Shown here in pieces: positions 22,089-32,013 of a stretch of 64,000 nucleotides of DNA. The position numbers and the translations under genes were made by a program. Each line of letters opens with the position of its first letter. The stretch's first letter is position 1. The notes below the pieces were generated by a model. The model had not been told where the DNA came from. It did no database searches and worked only from the letters and a program-made list of their open reading frames with translations. This DNA comes from Tsukamurella sp. TY48 (GTDB lineage: Bacteria > Actinomycetota > Actinomycetes > Mycobacteriales > Mycobacteriaceae). The stretch covers positions 2,852,001-2,916,000 of the forward strand of contig NZ_BPMV01000001.1 in NCBI RefSeq assembly GCF_019656655.1, given 5' to 3'.

Positions 22089-22649
22089 ATGGAACCGCCC
22101 GTCGGGCACGTCGTTCACCTCGAATCCGCGTTGGGCACGGCGCCGCCCGCGCGCCTGCGGCTCCCGCGGCGGTTGGGCGGTCCGGCCAAGGCCGCGGTGG
22201 GCGCAGTGCTCGTGATCGGCGCCGTGATCGCCGCGGTGGGGATCGCATCGCTGTGGACGGCGCAGACGCCGGGGCTGTGGTTCTCGATCCTGTTCACCGT
22301 GCTGCTGGGCGGCCTCACCCTCGGTTTCTGGGCGGCCTACCTCGTCTCCTTCGGCTCCGCGGCGCAGGCGCGGCGCGCGGAGGCGGCGTGGGAAGCGGGG
22401 TGCGCCACCGCGGTTCCCGCCGACGGCCGCGTCACCGACCGGAAGGTGGCGGTGACCGACACCGGCCGGGTCTCGGGCTTCGACCTCACGATCGCGCTGC
22501 CCGACGGTGCCGTCGTGGCCGCCTGGCACGGCCGGGGCGAGCCGATCCTGCAGCCGCAGGTGCCCGGCGTGGGTGCGCCGGTGCGGGTGTGGCGGGCCGA
22601 CGGTGCCCTCGTGGTCGAGGTGGTCGATCCCACGGTGGTGGTCTCGTGA
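22089..22649 (+). CDS. Two-helix membrane protein of unknown function
   Basis: The 186-residue protein has a short basic N-terminus, two membrane helices (about 35-55 and 62-85) and a soluble C-terminal domain rich in beta-strand residues (SGFDLTIALPDGAVVAAWHG, VRVWRADGALVVEVVDP) that looks like a small OB or DUF3592-like fold. Function is unknown. It overlaps the next small gene by GTGA and probably forms a two-gene operon with it. Confidence 0.75.
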   Translation: MEPPVGHVVHLESALGTAPPARLRLPRRLGGPAKAAVGAVLVIGAVIAAVGIASLWTAQTPGLWFSILFTVLLGGLTLGFWAAYLVSFGSAAQARRAEAAWEAGCATAVPADGRVTDRKVAVTDTGRVSGFDLTIALPDGAVVAAWHGRGEPILQPQVPGVGAPVRVWRADGALVVEVVDPTVVVS

Positions 22650-22825
22650 GCCCGCTGGAAGAGCTTCGGCGGTGGGAGGATTCGGGCGGCACCTGGCGGG
22701 TGCTGCGGCGCGGCGACGATGCGGTGACGGTCGCGCTGCTGCGGTGCGACGGCGGTGAGATCGTCGACCGGCTCGAATCCGCTGATCCGGCGCTGCGCGT
22801 CTACGTCGCGGTGGACGAGGACTGA
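22646..22825 (+). CDS. 59-residue conserved small protein
   Basis: GTG 22646 overlaps the previous stop (GTGA). The product starts SPLEELRRWEDSGGTWRVL and continues VTVALLRCDGGEIVDRLES, a pattern I associate with short conserved proteins of mycobacteria and relatives. It is cytosolic and of unknown function. Its 3' end overlaps the convergent hxlR-type gene by 25 bp. Confidence 0.7.
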   Translation: MSPLEELRRWEDSGGTWRVLRRGDDAVTVALLRCDGGEIVDRLESADPALRVYVAVDED

Positions 22826-23154
22826 CTCATGACCCGGGGCATCGCCGCTTCCACGGTGTGCGCCAGGTTCCGTACGGCCTCGGCGATATCGCGGCCGGTG
22901 TCCGTGAGCCGGTATTCGGTCAACGGGGGGTTCGTTCCGGCCGAGTACCGAGCAACGAGCCCGTCGTCGACGAGGGTGCGCAGGGTCTGGGTGAGCATGC
23001 GGTCGCTGATGCCCTCCACCCGCCGCCGGATCTCGCCGAACCGCTGCGGTTCGACGGTGAGCCGTCCGAGGACCAGGGCCCCCCACCGTCCGGTGACATG
23101 TGCGAACACCTGGCGAGAGGGGCAGTTCTTCGCGAAGACGTCGAAGTCTGCCAT
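22801..23154 (-). CDS. HxlR-family transcriptional regulator
   Basis: The 117-residue protein has the HxlR winged helix: the N-terminal redox-type Cys in FAKNCPSRQVF, GRWGALVLGRL, RFGEIRRRVEGISDRMLTQTL and the wing TEYRLTDTG. Many HxlR proteins sense electrophiles or oxidants through that Cys and repress a divergent gene. Here the divergent genes encode a DoxX-like protein and an NAD(P)-binding protein, which fits redox control. TAAGGT lies seven bases before the ATG, so it may be leaderless. Confidence 0.88.
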   Translation of the reverse strand: MADFDVFAKNCPSRQVFAHVTGRWGALVLGRLTVEPQRFGEIRRRVEGISDRMLTQTLRTLVDDGLVARYSAGTNPPLTEYRLTDTGRDIAEAVRNLAHTVEAAMPRVMSQSSSTAT

Positions 23155-23225
23155 TTTCTTTACCTTACACGTACGGGAGTATTGCGCTTACGAATCGTCT
23201 GTGCTTCTATAGTAGCCACCTAAGC

Positions 23226-23237
23226 TTGAAGCTTCAA
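23226..23237. promoter_or_regulatory. Perfect palindrome TTGAAGCTTCAA, candidate HxlR operator
   Basis: The 12-bp palindrome sits between the divergent hxlR and doxX-type genes, just downstream of a possible -10 (TATAGT, 23208-23213) and before TATATT (23239-23244) and the AGGAG ribosome-binding site. Confidence 0.5.
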
Positions 23238-23254
23238 CTATATTAGGAGATCTC

Positions 23255-23686
23255 ATGGTCAAGAAGCTGGTCACCGCCCAGTTCTTCTCGCTCACCACCG
23301 CCCGCATCATCCTCGGCATCGTCTTCGTCGCCCACGGCTGGCGGTCGATGTTCACCGTCGGCCCCGGTCAGACGGGTCGCTTCTTCGAGTCGCTCGGGAT
23401 TCCGCTGCCCAACTTCTTCGCCTGGGTCGTCGGCCTCACCGAGCTCTTCGGCGGCGCCCTGCTCATCCTCGGCCTCGCGGTGCCGCTCGTCGCCGTGGCC
23501 CTGATCATCGACATGCTGGTGGCCATGTTCACCGTCCACATCGACAAGGGCTTCTTCTCCATGAACGGCGGCATCGAGCTCAACCTGGTCCTGATCGCCG
23601 GCCTGCTCGCGGTGGCCGCAGTGCCGCAGACCTCGCTGGGTCTGGATGCGCTGATCCTCAAGAAGAAGCTGGAGAGCTCCAAGTGA
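23255..23686 (+). CDS. DoxX-family membrane protein
   Basis: The 143-residue protein has four membrane helices and the DoxX pattern: ARIILGIVFVAHGWRSMF, GIPLPNFFAWVVGLTELFGGALLILGL with the conserved Glu, and a central acidic-Asn turn. In mycobacteria a DoxX protein works with a sulfurtransferase and SodA in redox balance; a like role here is inference. Its stop overlaps the next start (GTGA). It is probably repressed by the divergent HxlR protein. Confidence 0.85.
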   Translation: MVKKLVTAQFFSLTTARIILGIVFVAHGWRSMFTVGPGQTGRFFESLGIPLPNFFAWVVGLTELFGGALLILGLAVPLVAVALIIDMLVAMFTVHIDKGFFSMNGGIELNLVLIAGLLAVAAVPQTSLGLDALILKKKLESSK

Positions 23687-24324
23687 AGGTCGTCGTCTTC
23701 GGCGCCTCCGGCTACTCCGGATCGGCCATCACCGCCGAGCTCGTCTCGCGCGGTATCGACACGGTGGGCATCGCCCGCTCGATCGACAAGGTCCCGGCCG
23801 GCGCCACCGCCGCCTCGGGCGATGTGACGGACGCCGATTTCGTGGCCGATGCCACCGCCGATGCCACCGTGATCGTCTCCGCCCTGCCGACTGCGGCACC
23901 GTCGGGCGAGGGCGTCGACCTGCCCACCTCCCTGGCCGACCTCGTGACCGCCGCGCGTGCGGCGGGTGCGCGCCTGGGTGTGGTGGGCGGCGCCGGCAGC
24001 CTGCTGGTGGCCGACGGGGGACCGAAGCTGGTGGAGACGCCCGGCTTCCCGGACGCGGTCAAGCCGATCGCGCTCGAACACGACCGCGCGCTGGACTACC
24101 TGCGCACCGTCGACGATGTGGACTGGTTCTACCTGAGCCCCGCGGCGAGCTACGGCTCCTTCAACCCCGGCACCAAGCGGGGCGCGTACCGCACCAGCGG
24201 CGACCTGCTCCTCACCGATGCCGACGGCAACTCGGAGATCTCCGGTGAGGATTACGCCGTGGCCTTCGTCGATGAGATCGTGACGCCCGCGCACCATCGC
24301 GAACGCTTCTCCGTGGCGTACTGA
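23683..24324 (+). CDS. NAD(P)-binding reductase of the NmrA/atypical SDR type
   Basis: The 213-residue protein begins with a Rossmann motif, VVVFGASGYSGSAI, and has the SDR-like VVGGAGSLLV strand-turn and a C-terminal SGEDYAVAFVDEI helix seen in NAD(P)H-binding proteins related to Rrf2-linked or quinone reductases. The catalytic Tyr-Lys pair of classical SDRs is not evident. It is translationally coupled to the DoxX gene and is probably part of an HxlR-controlled redox response. Confidence 0.82.
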   Translation: MKVVVFGASGYSGSAITAELVSRGIDTVGIARSIDKVPAGATAASGDVTDADFVADATADATVIVSALPTAAPSGEGVDLPTSLADLVTAARAAGARLGVVGGAGSLLVADGGPKLVETPGFPDAVKPIALEHDRALDYLRTVDDVDWFYLSPAASYGSFNPGTKRGAYRTSGDLLLTDADGNSEISGEDYAVAFVDEIVTPAHHRERFSVAY

Positions 24325-24394
24325 CAACCCACCACGACTCGCGCTGCACCGTCGTATTCTGACCCCGGCTACCGAAAGCGGCCGAGGGAGGACG

Positions 24395-25183
24395 ATGGTG
24401 CAGCGCGAGCCCGTGTTCCGGGCGGTGGAGGTCCTGGCGAAGGGGATCGTCGGGGCCCAGGGACTGCGGATCGACTACCGCGGGGTGCACAACATCCCCC
24501 GCGAGGGCGGCGTGGTGCTGGCCGTGAACCACACCTCGTACGTCGACTTCCTCGAGGCCGGGCTCGTCGCCCGCCGGGCCGGCCGCTGGCCCCGCTACAT
24601 GATGAAGGCCGAGCTGCGGCGCAACCTGTTCATCGGCTTTCTCATGAAGCACTGCAAGGCGATCGGTGTCGACCGCGAGCACGGCGCCGAGAGTTACCAC
24701 GAGGCGGTCGCCGCACTGGAGTCCGGCGAGGCCGTGATCGTCTATCCCGAGGCCACCATCAGCCGCAGCTTCGAGCTCAAGGAGTTCAAGACGGGCGCGG
24801 CGCGGATGGCACTCGAGGCGGATGTGCCGATCGTTCCCATCGCGATCTGGGGCACCCAGCGGATCTGGTCCAAGGGCACCGAGCGCAGGCCGGGGAGGCA
24901 CCGGTATCCGGTGGTGGTGCAGGTGGGCGAGGCCCTCGAACCGCACGGATCACCCGACGATCCCGCCGCCGTCGCCGCGCTCACCGAACGACTGCGCGCC
25001 GCGATGGGCAAGGAGCTGCTGCTCGCCCAGGCCGGGTTCCCGGCGCCCGCCGGTGAGGCGTGGGTGCCGGCCCGGCTCGGCGGCGGCGCACCGGCGCCCG
25101 ACGTGGCTGCTGAGCTGGAGCGCGAGGAGTTCGCGCAGCGGCGGGCCCGGCGTGCGGCCCGCGCGGCCAAGAAGTCGTCATAA
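24395..25183 (+). CDS. PlsC-type 1-acylglycerol-3-phosphate acyltransferase
   Basis: The 262-residue enzyme has the PlsC motifs in order: NHTSYVD (catalytic HX4D, residues about 46-52), the GVDRE region, YPEATISRS (block III) and VPIVPIAIWG (block IV). It transfers an acyl group to lysophosphatidate or another lysolipid. The C-terminus is a charged helix ending RRARRAARAAKKSS. GAGGGAGG precedes the ATG. Confidence 0.9.
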   Translation: MVQREPVFRAVEVLAKGIVGAQGLRIDYRGVHNIPREGGVVLAVNHTSYVDFLEAGLVARRAGRWPRYMMKAELRRNLFIGFLMKHCKAIGVDREHGAESYHEAVAALESGEAVIVYPEATISRSFELKEFKTGAARMALEADVPIVPIAIWGTQRIWSKGTERRPGRHRYPVVVQVGEALEPHGSPDDPAAVAALTERLRAAMGKELLLAQAGFPAPAGEAWVPARLGGGAPAPDVAAELEREEFAQRRARRAARAAKKSS

Positions 25184-25255
25184 AGACGGATATGGTGCAG
25201 GTCACTCCGGGTTGGTAGGTTTGCCGGGATCGATCGTCAGCGACGGAGGAGACCT

Positions 25256-26230
25256 ATGACGCAGCCGCCGAACTACCCCGGCGACAACCAGGGCGGCTTC
25301 CCGCCGCCGCAGGATCCGCAGCAGCCGGGCGGCCAGCCGGGGCAGGGATTCCCGCCCCCGCCGCAGCAGCCCGCTCCCGGCTTCCCGCCGCCGCAGGGCG
25401 CGCAGGGCTTCCCACCGCCGCAGGGTGCGCAGGGTTTCCCGCCGCCGCAGCCGGGGCAGGGCTACCCGCCCCCGCCCGCCGGTGGCTACCCGCCCGTGCA
25501 GGGCGGCTACGGTGCCCCGTACGGCGGCGGCCCGCAGAAGTTCAACCTGGGTAACGGCTTCTCCTGGGCCTGGAACAAGTTCACCAAGAATGCGCTCGCG
25601 CTGATCGTTCCCGTCATCGTGTACGGCATCATCCTCGGCGTCATCGCCGGCGTCGGCTACTCGCTGGTGTACTCGAACGGCCTCGACAGCGTGACCACCG
25701 ATGACTCGGGGAACATGACGGCGGCCCTGAACCAGACGGGCACAGTCGAAGCGATCATCTTCTCGTTGATTCTGACGGTGGTCGCCTACCTCATCACCGC
25801 TGCGTACGTCTCGGGGCTGTTCGATATCGCCGACGGCAAGCAGGTGGGCATCGGCTCGTTCTTCAAGCCCCGCAATGCGGGCCAGGCCATCCTGACTGCC
25901 GCGGTGCTCGGCCTCGTGGCCGGGCTCGTCGGTTCGATCCCCTACGTGGGCTTCATCTTCCAGATCGTGGTCGGGTTCATCGCCACCTTTGCGATCCTCG
26001 TGGTCGTCGACCGCGGCGTCTCGCTGGCCGATGGCGTGAAGCAGGGCCTCGATGTGATCAAGCGTGACGTGGGCAATTCGATTCTCGTCGTCGTTGTCGC
26101 CGGTCTTCTCGTCCTGGTCGGATCGATGTGCCTCGTCGGCTCGCTCATCGCTGTTCCGGTGGCGGGCCTGCTGCTGGTGAACGCCTACCGCCTGATCTCG
26201 GGCGGCCAGGTGGCTCCGGCCACCCCGTAG
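25256..26230 (+). CDS. Pro/Gly/Gln-rich membrane protein, tandem paralogue 1
   Basis: The 324-residue protein has a disordered cytoplasmic N-terminus of about 90 residues made of GFPPPQ/GYPPP repeats, then a hydrophobic domain of about five to six helices (SWAWNKFTKNALALIVPVIV first). Related actinobacterial proteins carry this GYPPP-plus-membrane-domain plan; their function is not established. GACGGAGGAGAC precedes the ATG. The neighbour at 26354 is a paralogue with the same first 14 residues. Confidence 0.82.
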   Translation: MTQPPNYPGDNQGGFPPPQDPQQPGGQPGQGFPPPPQQPAPGFPPPQGAQGFPPPQGAQGFPPPQPGQGYPPPPAGGYPPVQGGYGAPYGGGPQKFNLGNGFSWAWNKFTKNALALIVPVIVYGIILGVIAGVGYSLVYSNGLDSVTTDDSGNMTAALNQTGTVEAIIFSLILTVVAYLITAAYVSGLFDIADGKQVGIGSFFKPRNAGQAILTAAVLGLVAGLVGSIPYVGFIFQIVVGFIATFAILVVVDRGVSLADGVKQGLDVIKRDVGNSILVVVVAGLLVLVGSMCLVGSLIAVPVAGLLLVNAYRLISGGQVAPATP

Positions 26231-26238
26231 CGACAGAC

Positions 26239-26275
26239 GAAACGGCCCGCCCCGTGTTTCGGGGCGGGCCGTTTC
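26239..26275 (+). terminator. Terminator between the two Pro-rich membrane protein genes
   Basis: Perfect 15-bp arms at 26239-26253 and 26261-26275 with a 7-nt loop. The two paralogues are therefore probably separate transcripts. Confidence 0.9.
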
Positions 26276-26353
26276 ATGTCTCGGACCGCACGGGGGTGTT
26301 GCGCCACTTGATATGTTTGCTGCGATAAACAGTTCAATGACGGAGGAGACTTT

Positions 26354-27283
26354 ATGACGCAGCCGCCGAACTACCCCGGCGACAACCAGGGCGGGGTGCC
26401 GCCCCAGGACCCGCAGCAGCCGGGCGGACAGCCGGGGCAGGGGTTCCCTCCGCCGCAGCAGCCCGGACAGGGCTTCCCGCCGCCGCAGGGCGCGCAGGGC
26501 TTCCCGCCTCCGCAGCAGGGTGCCGGTTATCCGCCGCCCGCCGGTGGTTACCCGCCCGCGCCGGGCGGCTACGGCGCCCCGCAGACGCAGTACAGCGTGG
26601 GCGACGCGTTCAGCTGGGCGTGGAACAAGTTCACCAAGAACGCCTGGCCGCTGATCGGTGCCGCGCTGGCCTTCGCCGTCATCATGGCGGTCGTGAGCTC
26701 GCTCGTGTATTGGGTCTTCTCGCTGACGATCACCAACGTGCAGGAGGTCGACTACGACGACGGGTCGGTCGGGTACACCGGCGACCTCACCGCGGGGTCG
26801 TACGTGACGGGCATCATCGGGATCGCGGTGATCGTGTACCTCGCGTTGCTCATCCAGGCCTCGTACACCACCGGACTGTTCGACATCGCGGACGGCCGCA
26901 AGGTCACCGTCGGCTCGTTCTTCAAGCCGCGCAACTTCGGCTCCGCCGCGGGCGCCTCCGTCCTGGTGACGCTGGCGCTGATCGTCGGCTACATCCTCTT
27001 CATCATCCCGGGCATCATCGCCGCCTTCTTCCTGGCGTACTCGGTGCTGTTCGCGGTGGATAAGAACATCGGTGGCGGCGCGGCGCTCAAGGCGAGCTTC
27101 AACGCCGTCAAGGCGAACGCGGGCAACTCGATCCTCACCACCTTCCTCGCGGGTCTGGTCTCGGCCCTGGGCGCGGTGCTCTGCTACGTCGGCGCACTGG
27201 TCACCGGCCCCCTCGGGCAGCTGGTGCAGATCTACGCCTACCGCACCCTCACCGGTGGGCAGGTCGCACCGAAGACGCAGTAG
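26354..27283 (+). CDS. Pro/Gly/Gln-rich membrane protein, tandem paralogue 2
   Basis: The 309-residue protein shares with its neighbour the opening MTQPPNYPGDNQGG, the GFPPPQ-rich N-terminus, the SWAWNKFTKN helix and the GLFDIADG...GSFFKPRN segment. The membrane helices have diverged more. It ends TLTGGQVAPKTQ against LISGGQVAPATP. The ribosome-binding region and first codons are almost identical in DNA to paralogue 1, so a fairly recent duplication or conversion is likely. Confidence 0.82.
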   Translation: MTQPPNYPGDNQGGVPPQDPQQPGGQPGQGFPPPQQPGQGFPPPQGAQGFPPPQQGAGYPPPAGGYPPAPGGYGAPQTQYSVGDAFSWAWNKFTKNAWPLIGAALAFAVIMAVVSSLVYWVFSLTITNVQEVDYDDGSVGYTGDLTAGSYVTGIIGIAVIVYLALLIQASYTTGLFDIADGRKVTVGSFFKPRNFGSAAGASVLVTLALIVGYILFIIPGIIAAFFLAYSVLFAVDKNIGGGAALKASFNAVKANAGNSILTTFLAGLVSALGAVLCYVGALVTGPLGQLVQIYAYRTLTGGQVAPKTQ

Positions 27284-27301
27284 TCCTCGGACGTCGCACA
27301 G

Positions 27302-27332
27302 CGGCCCGTTCCACCTCGGTGGGGCGGGCCGT
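27302..27332. terminator. Hairpin between convergent genes
   Basis: CGGCCCGTTCCACC and GGTGGGGCGGGCCG pair over about 14 bp with two G.T pairs. It probably terminates paralogue 2 and the convergent hydrolase operon. Confidence 0.7.
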
Positions 27333-27340
27333 TCGCGTTC

Positions 27341-28105
27341 TCAGGCCAGGAAATCGAGCACTGCGCGATGGAAACGGGCCGGCGCCTCGCGGTGCACGGT
27401 GTGCCCGCCGCCCAGTTCGCGGAACTCACCGTGCGGCAAGGCATCGGCCACCAGGCGCAGGTGCTCGGGCTTGAGGAAATCGAGGGGGCCGCCGGAGATC
27501 ACCAGCGCCGGCTGCGGCGTGCTCGCCACCCGCTCCCACCACGTAGGGTCCGGATCGAACTGCGGCAGCACCGAATCCATCATGGTCTTGTCGAAATTGA
27601 CCAGCGCGCCCGGTGATTGCACCACCTGCTTGACCGCCAGGCGCAGCCGCCGTGCCGTGATCGGTGCATCCATCGATTCCGGCACCTGGTCCGCGTGCTG
27701 GGGCAGCGGGGGCATCTCCTCGAGCACCAACCGGCGTACCGCATCCGGCCGCCGCCAGGCCAGGCGCAGCGCGGTCTGCCCGCCCAGGGAATGGCCCACC
27801 ACATCGAACCGGTCCAGGCCCAGCTCGTCCACCACCCGCTCGGCGTCCGCGGCGAGTTCGTCGAGCAGATACTCGGGGGAGTGGTCGCTGCCGCCGTGAC
27901 CCCGCTGGTCGTAGGTGATCGCCGGGCGGCCCGCGGCGCGCAATGCCCGCGCCGTGCGGCGCCAGGTCCGGTGGTCGGCGGCCATCCCGTGGATCAGCAC
28001 CACCGGCGGGCCCGACGGTGCCTCCACCTCGCGGCGCTGCGCGCGCAATCGCACGTCGCCGGACCGGATGTAGTGGTGTCGCACCCGGTCCATCGTGCCA
28101 CTCAT
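27341..28105 (-). CDS. Alpha/beta hydrolase
   Basis: The 254-residue protein has the fold's hallmarks: oxyanion segment VVLIHGMAADHRTW, nucleophile elbow GHSLGGQTAL, an acid region after ALVISGG and the catalytic His in LGGGHTVHRE. The substrate cannot be read. ATG 28105 overlaps the azlD stop (ATGA), so it is the third gene of azlC-azlD-hydrolase; the longer frame to 28132 is not needed. It may act on a metabolite linked to the AzlCD exporter, which is inference. Confidence 0.85.
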   Translation of the reverse strand: MSGTMDRVRHHYIRSGDVRLRAQRREVEAPSGPPVVLIHGMAADHRTWRRTARALRAAGRPAITYDQRGHGGSDHSPEYLLDELAADAERVVDELGLDRFDVVGHSLGGQTALRLAWRRPDAVRRLVLEEMPPLPQHADQVPESMDAPITARRLRLAVKQVVQSPGALVNFDKTMMDSVLPQFDPDPTWWERVASTPQPALVISGGPLDFLKPEHLRLVADALPHGEFRELGGGHTVHREAPARFHRAVLDFLA

Positions 28106-28428
28106 CCCAGGGCGTAGCTCAGCGCGATACACACCCCGGTGCCCGCGACGATGCTGAGCACCGCGTTCCGGCGGGCCAGGTGCACGGCGGCGGTGGCCGC
28201 CACTCCCGCGAGCTGGGGAATGCCGTGCGCCGAGGCCGCGTAGTCGACCGACGCCAGGCAGTACGCGGCCAGCACGATCGCCGCACCGGCGGGCATCCAG
28301 CGACCGAAGTCCGCCAGGAGGGGAGAACCGCGCAGCACGCTCGCCAGGCCGAACGGGGCGAGGCGCAGCGCGAAGGTCACCGCCGCGGTCACGGCGACCC
28401 CCGCGAGCAGATAGGAGACGCTAGGCAT
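28102..28428 (-). CDS. azlD: AzlD, branched-chain amino-acid export subunit
   Basis: The 108-residue protein has three to four membrane helices and the AzlD pattern TFALRLAPFGLASVLRGSP, GRWMPAGAAIVLAAYCLA. With AzlC it exports branched-chain amino acids or analogues. Its start overlaps the azlC stop and its own stop overlaps the hydrolase start. Confidence 0.9.
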   Translation of the reverse strand: MPSVSYLLAGVAVTAAVTFALRLAPFGLASVLRGSPLLADFGRWMPAGAAIVLAAYCLASVDYAASAHGIPQLAGVAATAAVHLARRNAVLSIVAGTGVCIALSYALG

Positions 28429-29113
28429 CGGCCAGCTCCTTCTCCCGCACCGCGGTTGCGGATCGACGACCGGCGTAGTGCCGCACCATCAGCAGGCCCG
28501 CGAAGGCGGCCATCGCCACCAGCAGCATCGCGCCCGGGGTGAGGGTCACGCCGATCACCGCCGCGCCCACCGCGAGCGCCGCGGTCACGCGGTCCCGGTC
28601 CGCGCGGTAGGCGTCGATCACCAGCACCACGAACAGCGCGGTGAGCACGAAATCCACGCCGGGAACGTCCTTGAGGAAGGCGCCGCCGGCGAGCGCGCCG
28701 CACAGCGAACCGGTGACCCACGATCCGTGCAATCCGGCTTGGGTCACCAGGATTCGACGCCCCGTCATCGTGCCCGACGGTGCCGTGGTCACCAGCACGT
28801 AGGCCTCGTCGACGAGGGCGTACACGCTGTAGGTCTTGGCGATCCGGCCCGTCACGGCGTGCAGCGGGAAGGTGAGGCCGTAGAACAGGTGGCGCGAGTT
28901 GACCAGGAAGGTGGTGGCGGCGATCGCCGCCAAAGGCGTGGCGGCGGCGAGCATTCCGACGAGCAGGAACTCGACCGAACCCGCCAGCACCACGGCGGAG
29001 GTGATCGGGGCCATCCACCAGGGGAGCCCGTTGCTGGTGACGACGACACCGAATCCGAGGCCCAGCACGAACAATCCGAACCAGACGACGGCGACGCGGG
29101 AGGGAACCTTCAC
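28421..29113 (-). CDS. azlC: AzlC, branched-chain amino-acid exporter large subunit
   Basis: The 230-residue permease has about seven membrane helices and the AzlC signature AGSVEFLLVGML followed by LVNSRHLFYGLTF. The start is placed at GTG 29113, nine bases after AGGA on the minus strand; the open frame further upstream would run over the divergent lrp gene. It is divergent from an Lrp-family gene, as azlCD is linked to the Lrp-type AzlB in Bacillus. Confidence 0.9.
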   Translation of the reverse strand: MKVPSRVAVVWFGLFVLGLGFGVVVTSNGLPWWMAPITSAVVLAGSVEFLLVGMLAAATPLAAIAATTFLVNSRHLFYGLTFPLHAVTGRIAKTYSVYALVDEAYVLVTTAPSGTMTGRRILVTQAGLHGSWVTGSLCGALAGGAFLKDVPGVDFVLTALFVVLVIDAYRADRDRVTAALAVGAAVIGVTLTPGAMLLVAMAAFAGLLMVRHYAGRRSATAVREKELADA

Positions 29114-29123
29114 GAAGAACAAT

Positions 29124-29148
29124 CCTATTTCGAACTTCGCGCAATAGG
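29124..29148. promoter_or_regulatory. Dyad CCTATT-N13-AATAGG between azlC and lrp, candidate Lrp site
   Basis: Perfect 6-bp arms at 29124-29129 and 29143-29148 lie in an AT-rich 82-bp divergent promoter region. AATAAT at 29184-29189 is a likely -10 for lrp, six bases before its ATG. Confidence 0.45.
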
Positions 29149-29195
29149 GTTGCCAATATTCGCCCAGAGTGCGAGAAGTGCGCAATAATAGTGCG

Positions 29196-29623
29196 ATGGA
29201 TTCCCTCGATCGAGCAATTCTGGACGAGCTGGTCCGGGATGGGCGCCTGACCAACCAGGAACTGGCGCACCGGGTGGGCCTCACACCGGCGCCGTGCCTG
29301 CGGCGCGTGCGCCGGCTGGAGGCCGACGGCGTGATCACCGGCTACACGGCCGTCCTCGACCCCGCCGCGCTCGGCAAGGGATTCGAGGTGCTGATCAACG
29401 CCGACCTCTCGGCCAACGACCGGGCTTCGGTGGAGGCCTTCGAATCCCGGGTCGCCGCGATGGAGGAGGTGATCGAGGTGCGCCGCATGTTCGGGCTGCC
29501 CGACTACCTGATCCGGGTCCGCGTCGCGGATGCCGAGGCCTTCGAGAAGTGGCTCACCACCCACCTCATGGGCGACCCCGCCATCGTCCGGGTGGATTCG
29601 AGGATGACGATGAAGGTGGTCAA

Positions 29624-29627
<4 letters not shown>
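29196..29627 (+). CDS. Lrp/AsnC-family transcriptional regulator
   Basis: The 143-residue protein has the Lrp helix-turn-helix (LDRAILDELVRDGRLTNQEL, AHRVGLTPAPCLRRVRRLE) and a C-terminal RAM ligand-binding domain. It most likely senses an amino acid and controls the divergent azlCD genes and its own operon. ATG 29196 is chosen over the upstream frame at 29169 by the -10 box six bases before it. It overlaps the next gene by GTGA. Confidence 0.92.
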
Positions 29628-31862
<2,235 letters not shown>

Positions 31863-31894
31863 GCGGCGCCGGCCGGTCGGTACCGCTCCTGTGT

Positions 31895-31953
31895 GACTCT
31901 CCGATTCTGTCCGCACCGGACAAGTTGTCCGGTGCGGACGAAATCCGAGAGTC
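31895..31953. promoter_or_regulatory. Long near-perfect palindrome upstream of a TetR-like gene
   Basis: Two 29-bp arms (31895-31923, 31925-31953) match at 26 positions around a single central G. The core GTCCGCACCGGACAA is perfect. The arms share GATTCTGTCCG and the CGGAC..AATCCGAGAG block with the palindrome at 32820-32844. It lies 60 bp before the TetR-like gene and 32 bp after dgdA, so it may be operator, terminator or both. Confidence 0.85.
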
Positions 31954-32013
31954 GTTCGTCACTGTGGGCCCTGCGGCGTACCCTCGGCGCAACGCTGGAC
32001 TTCGGGGGGAGCC

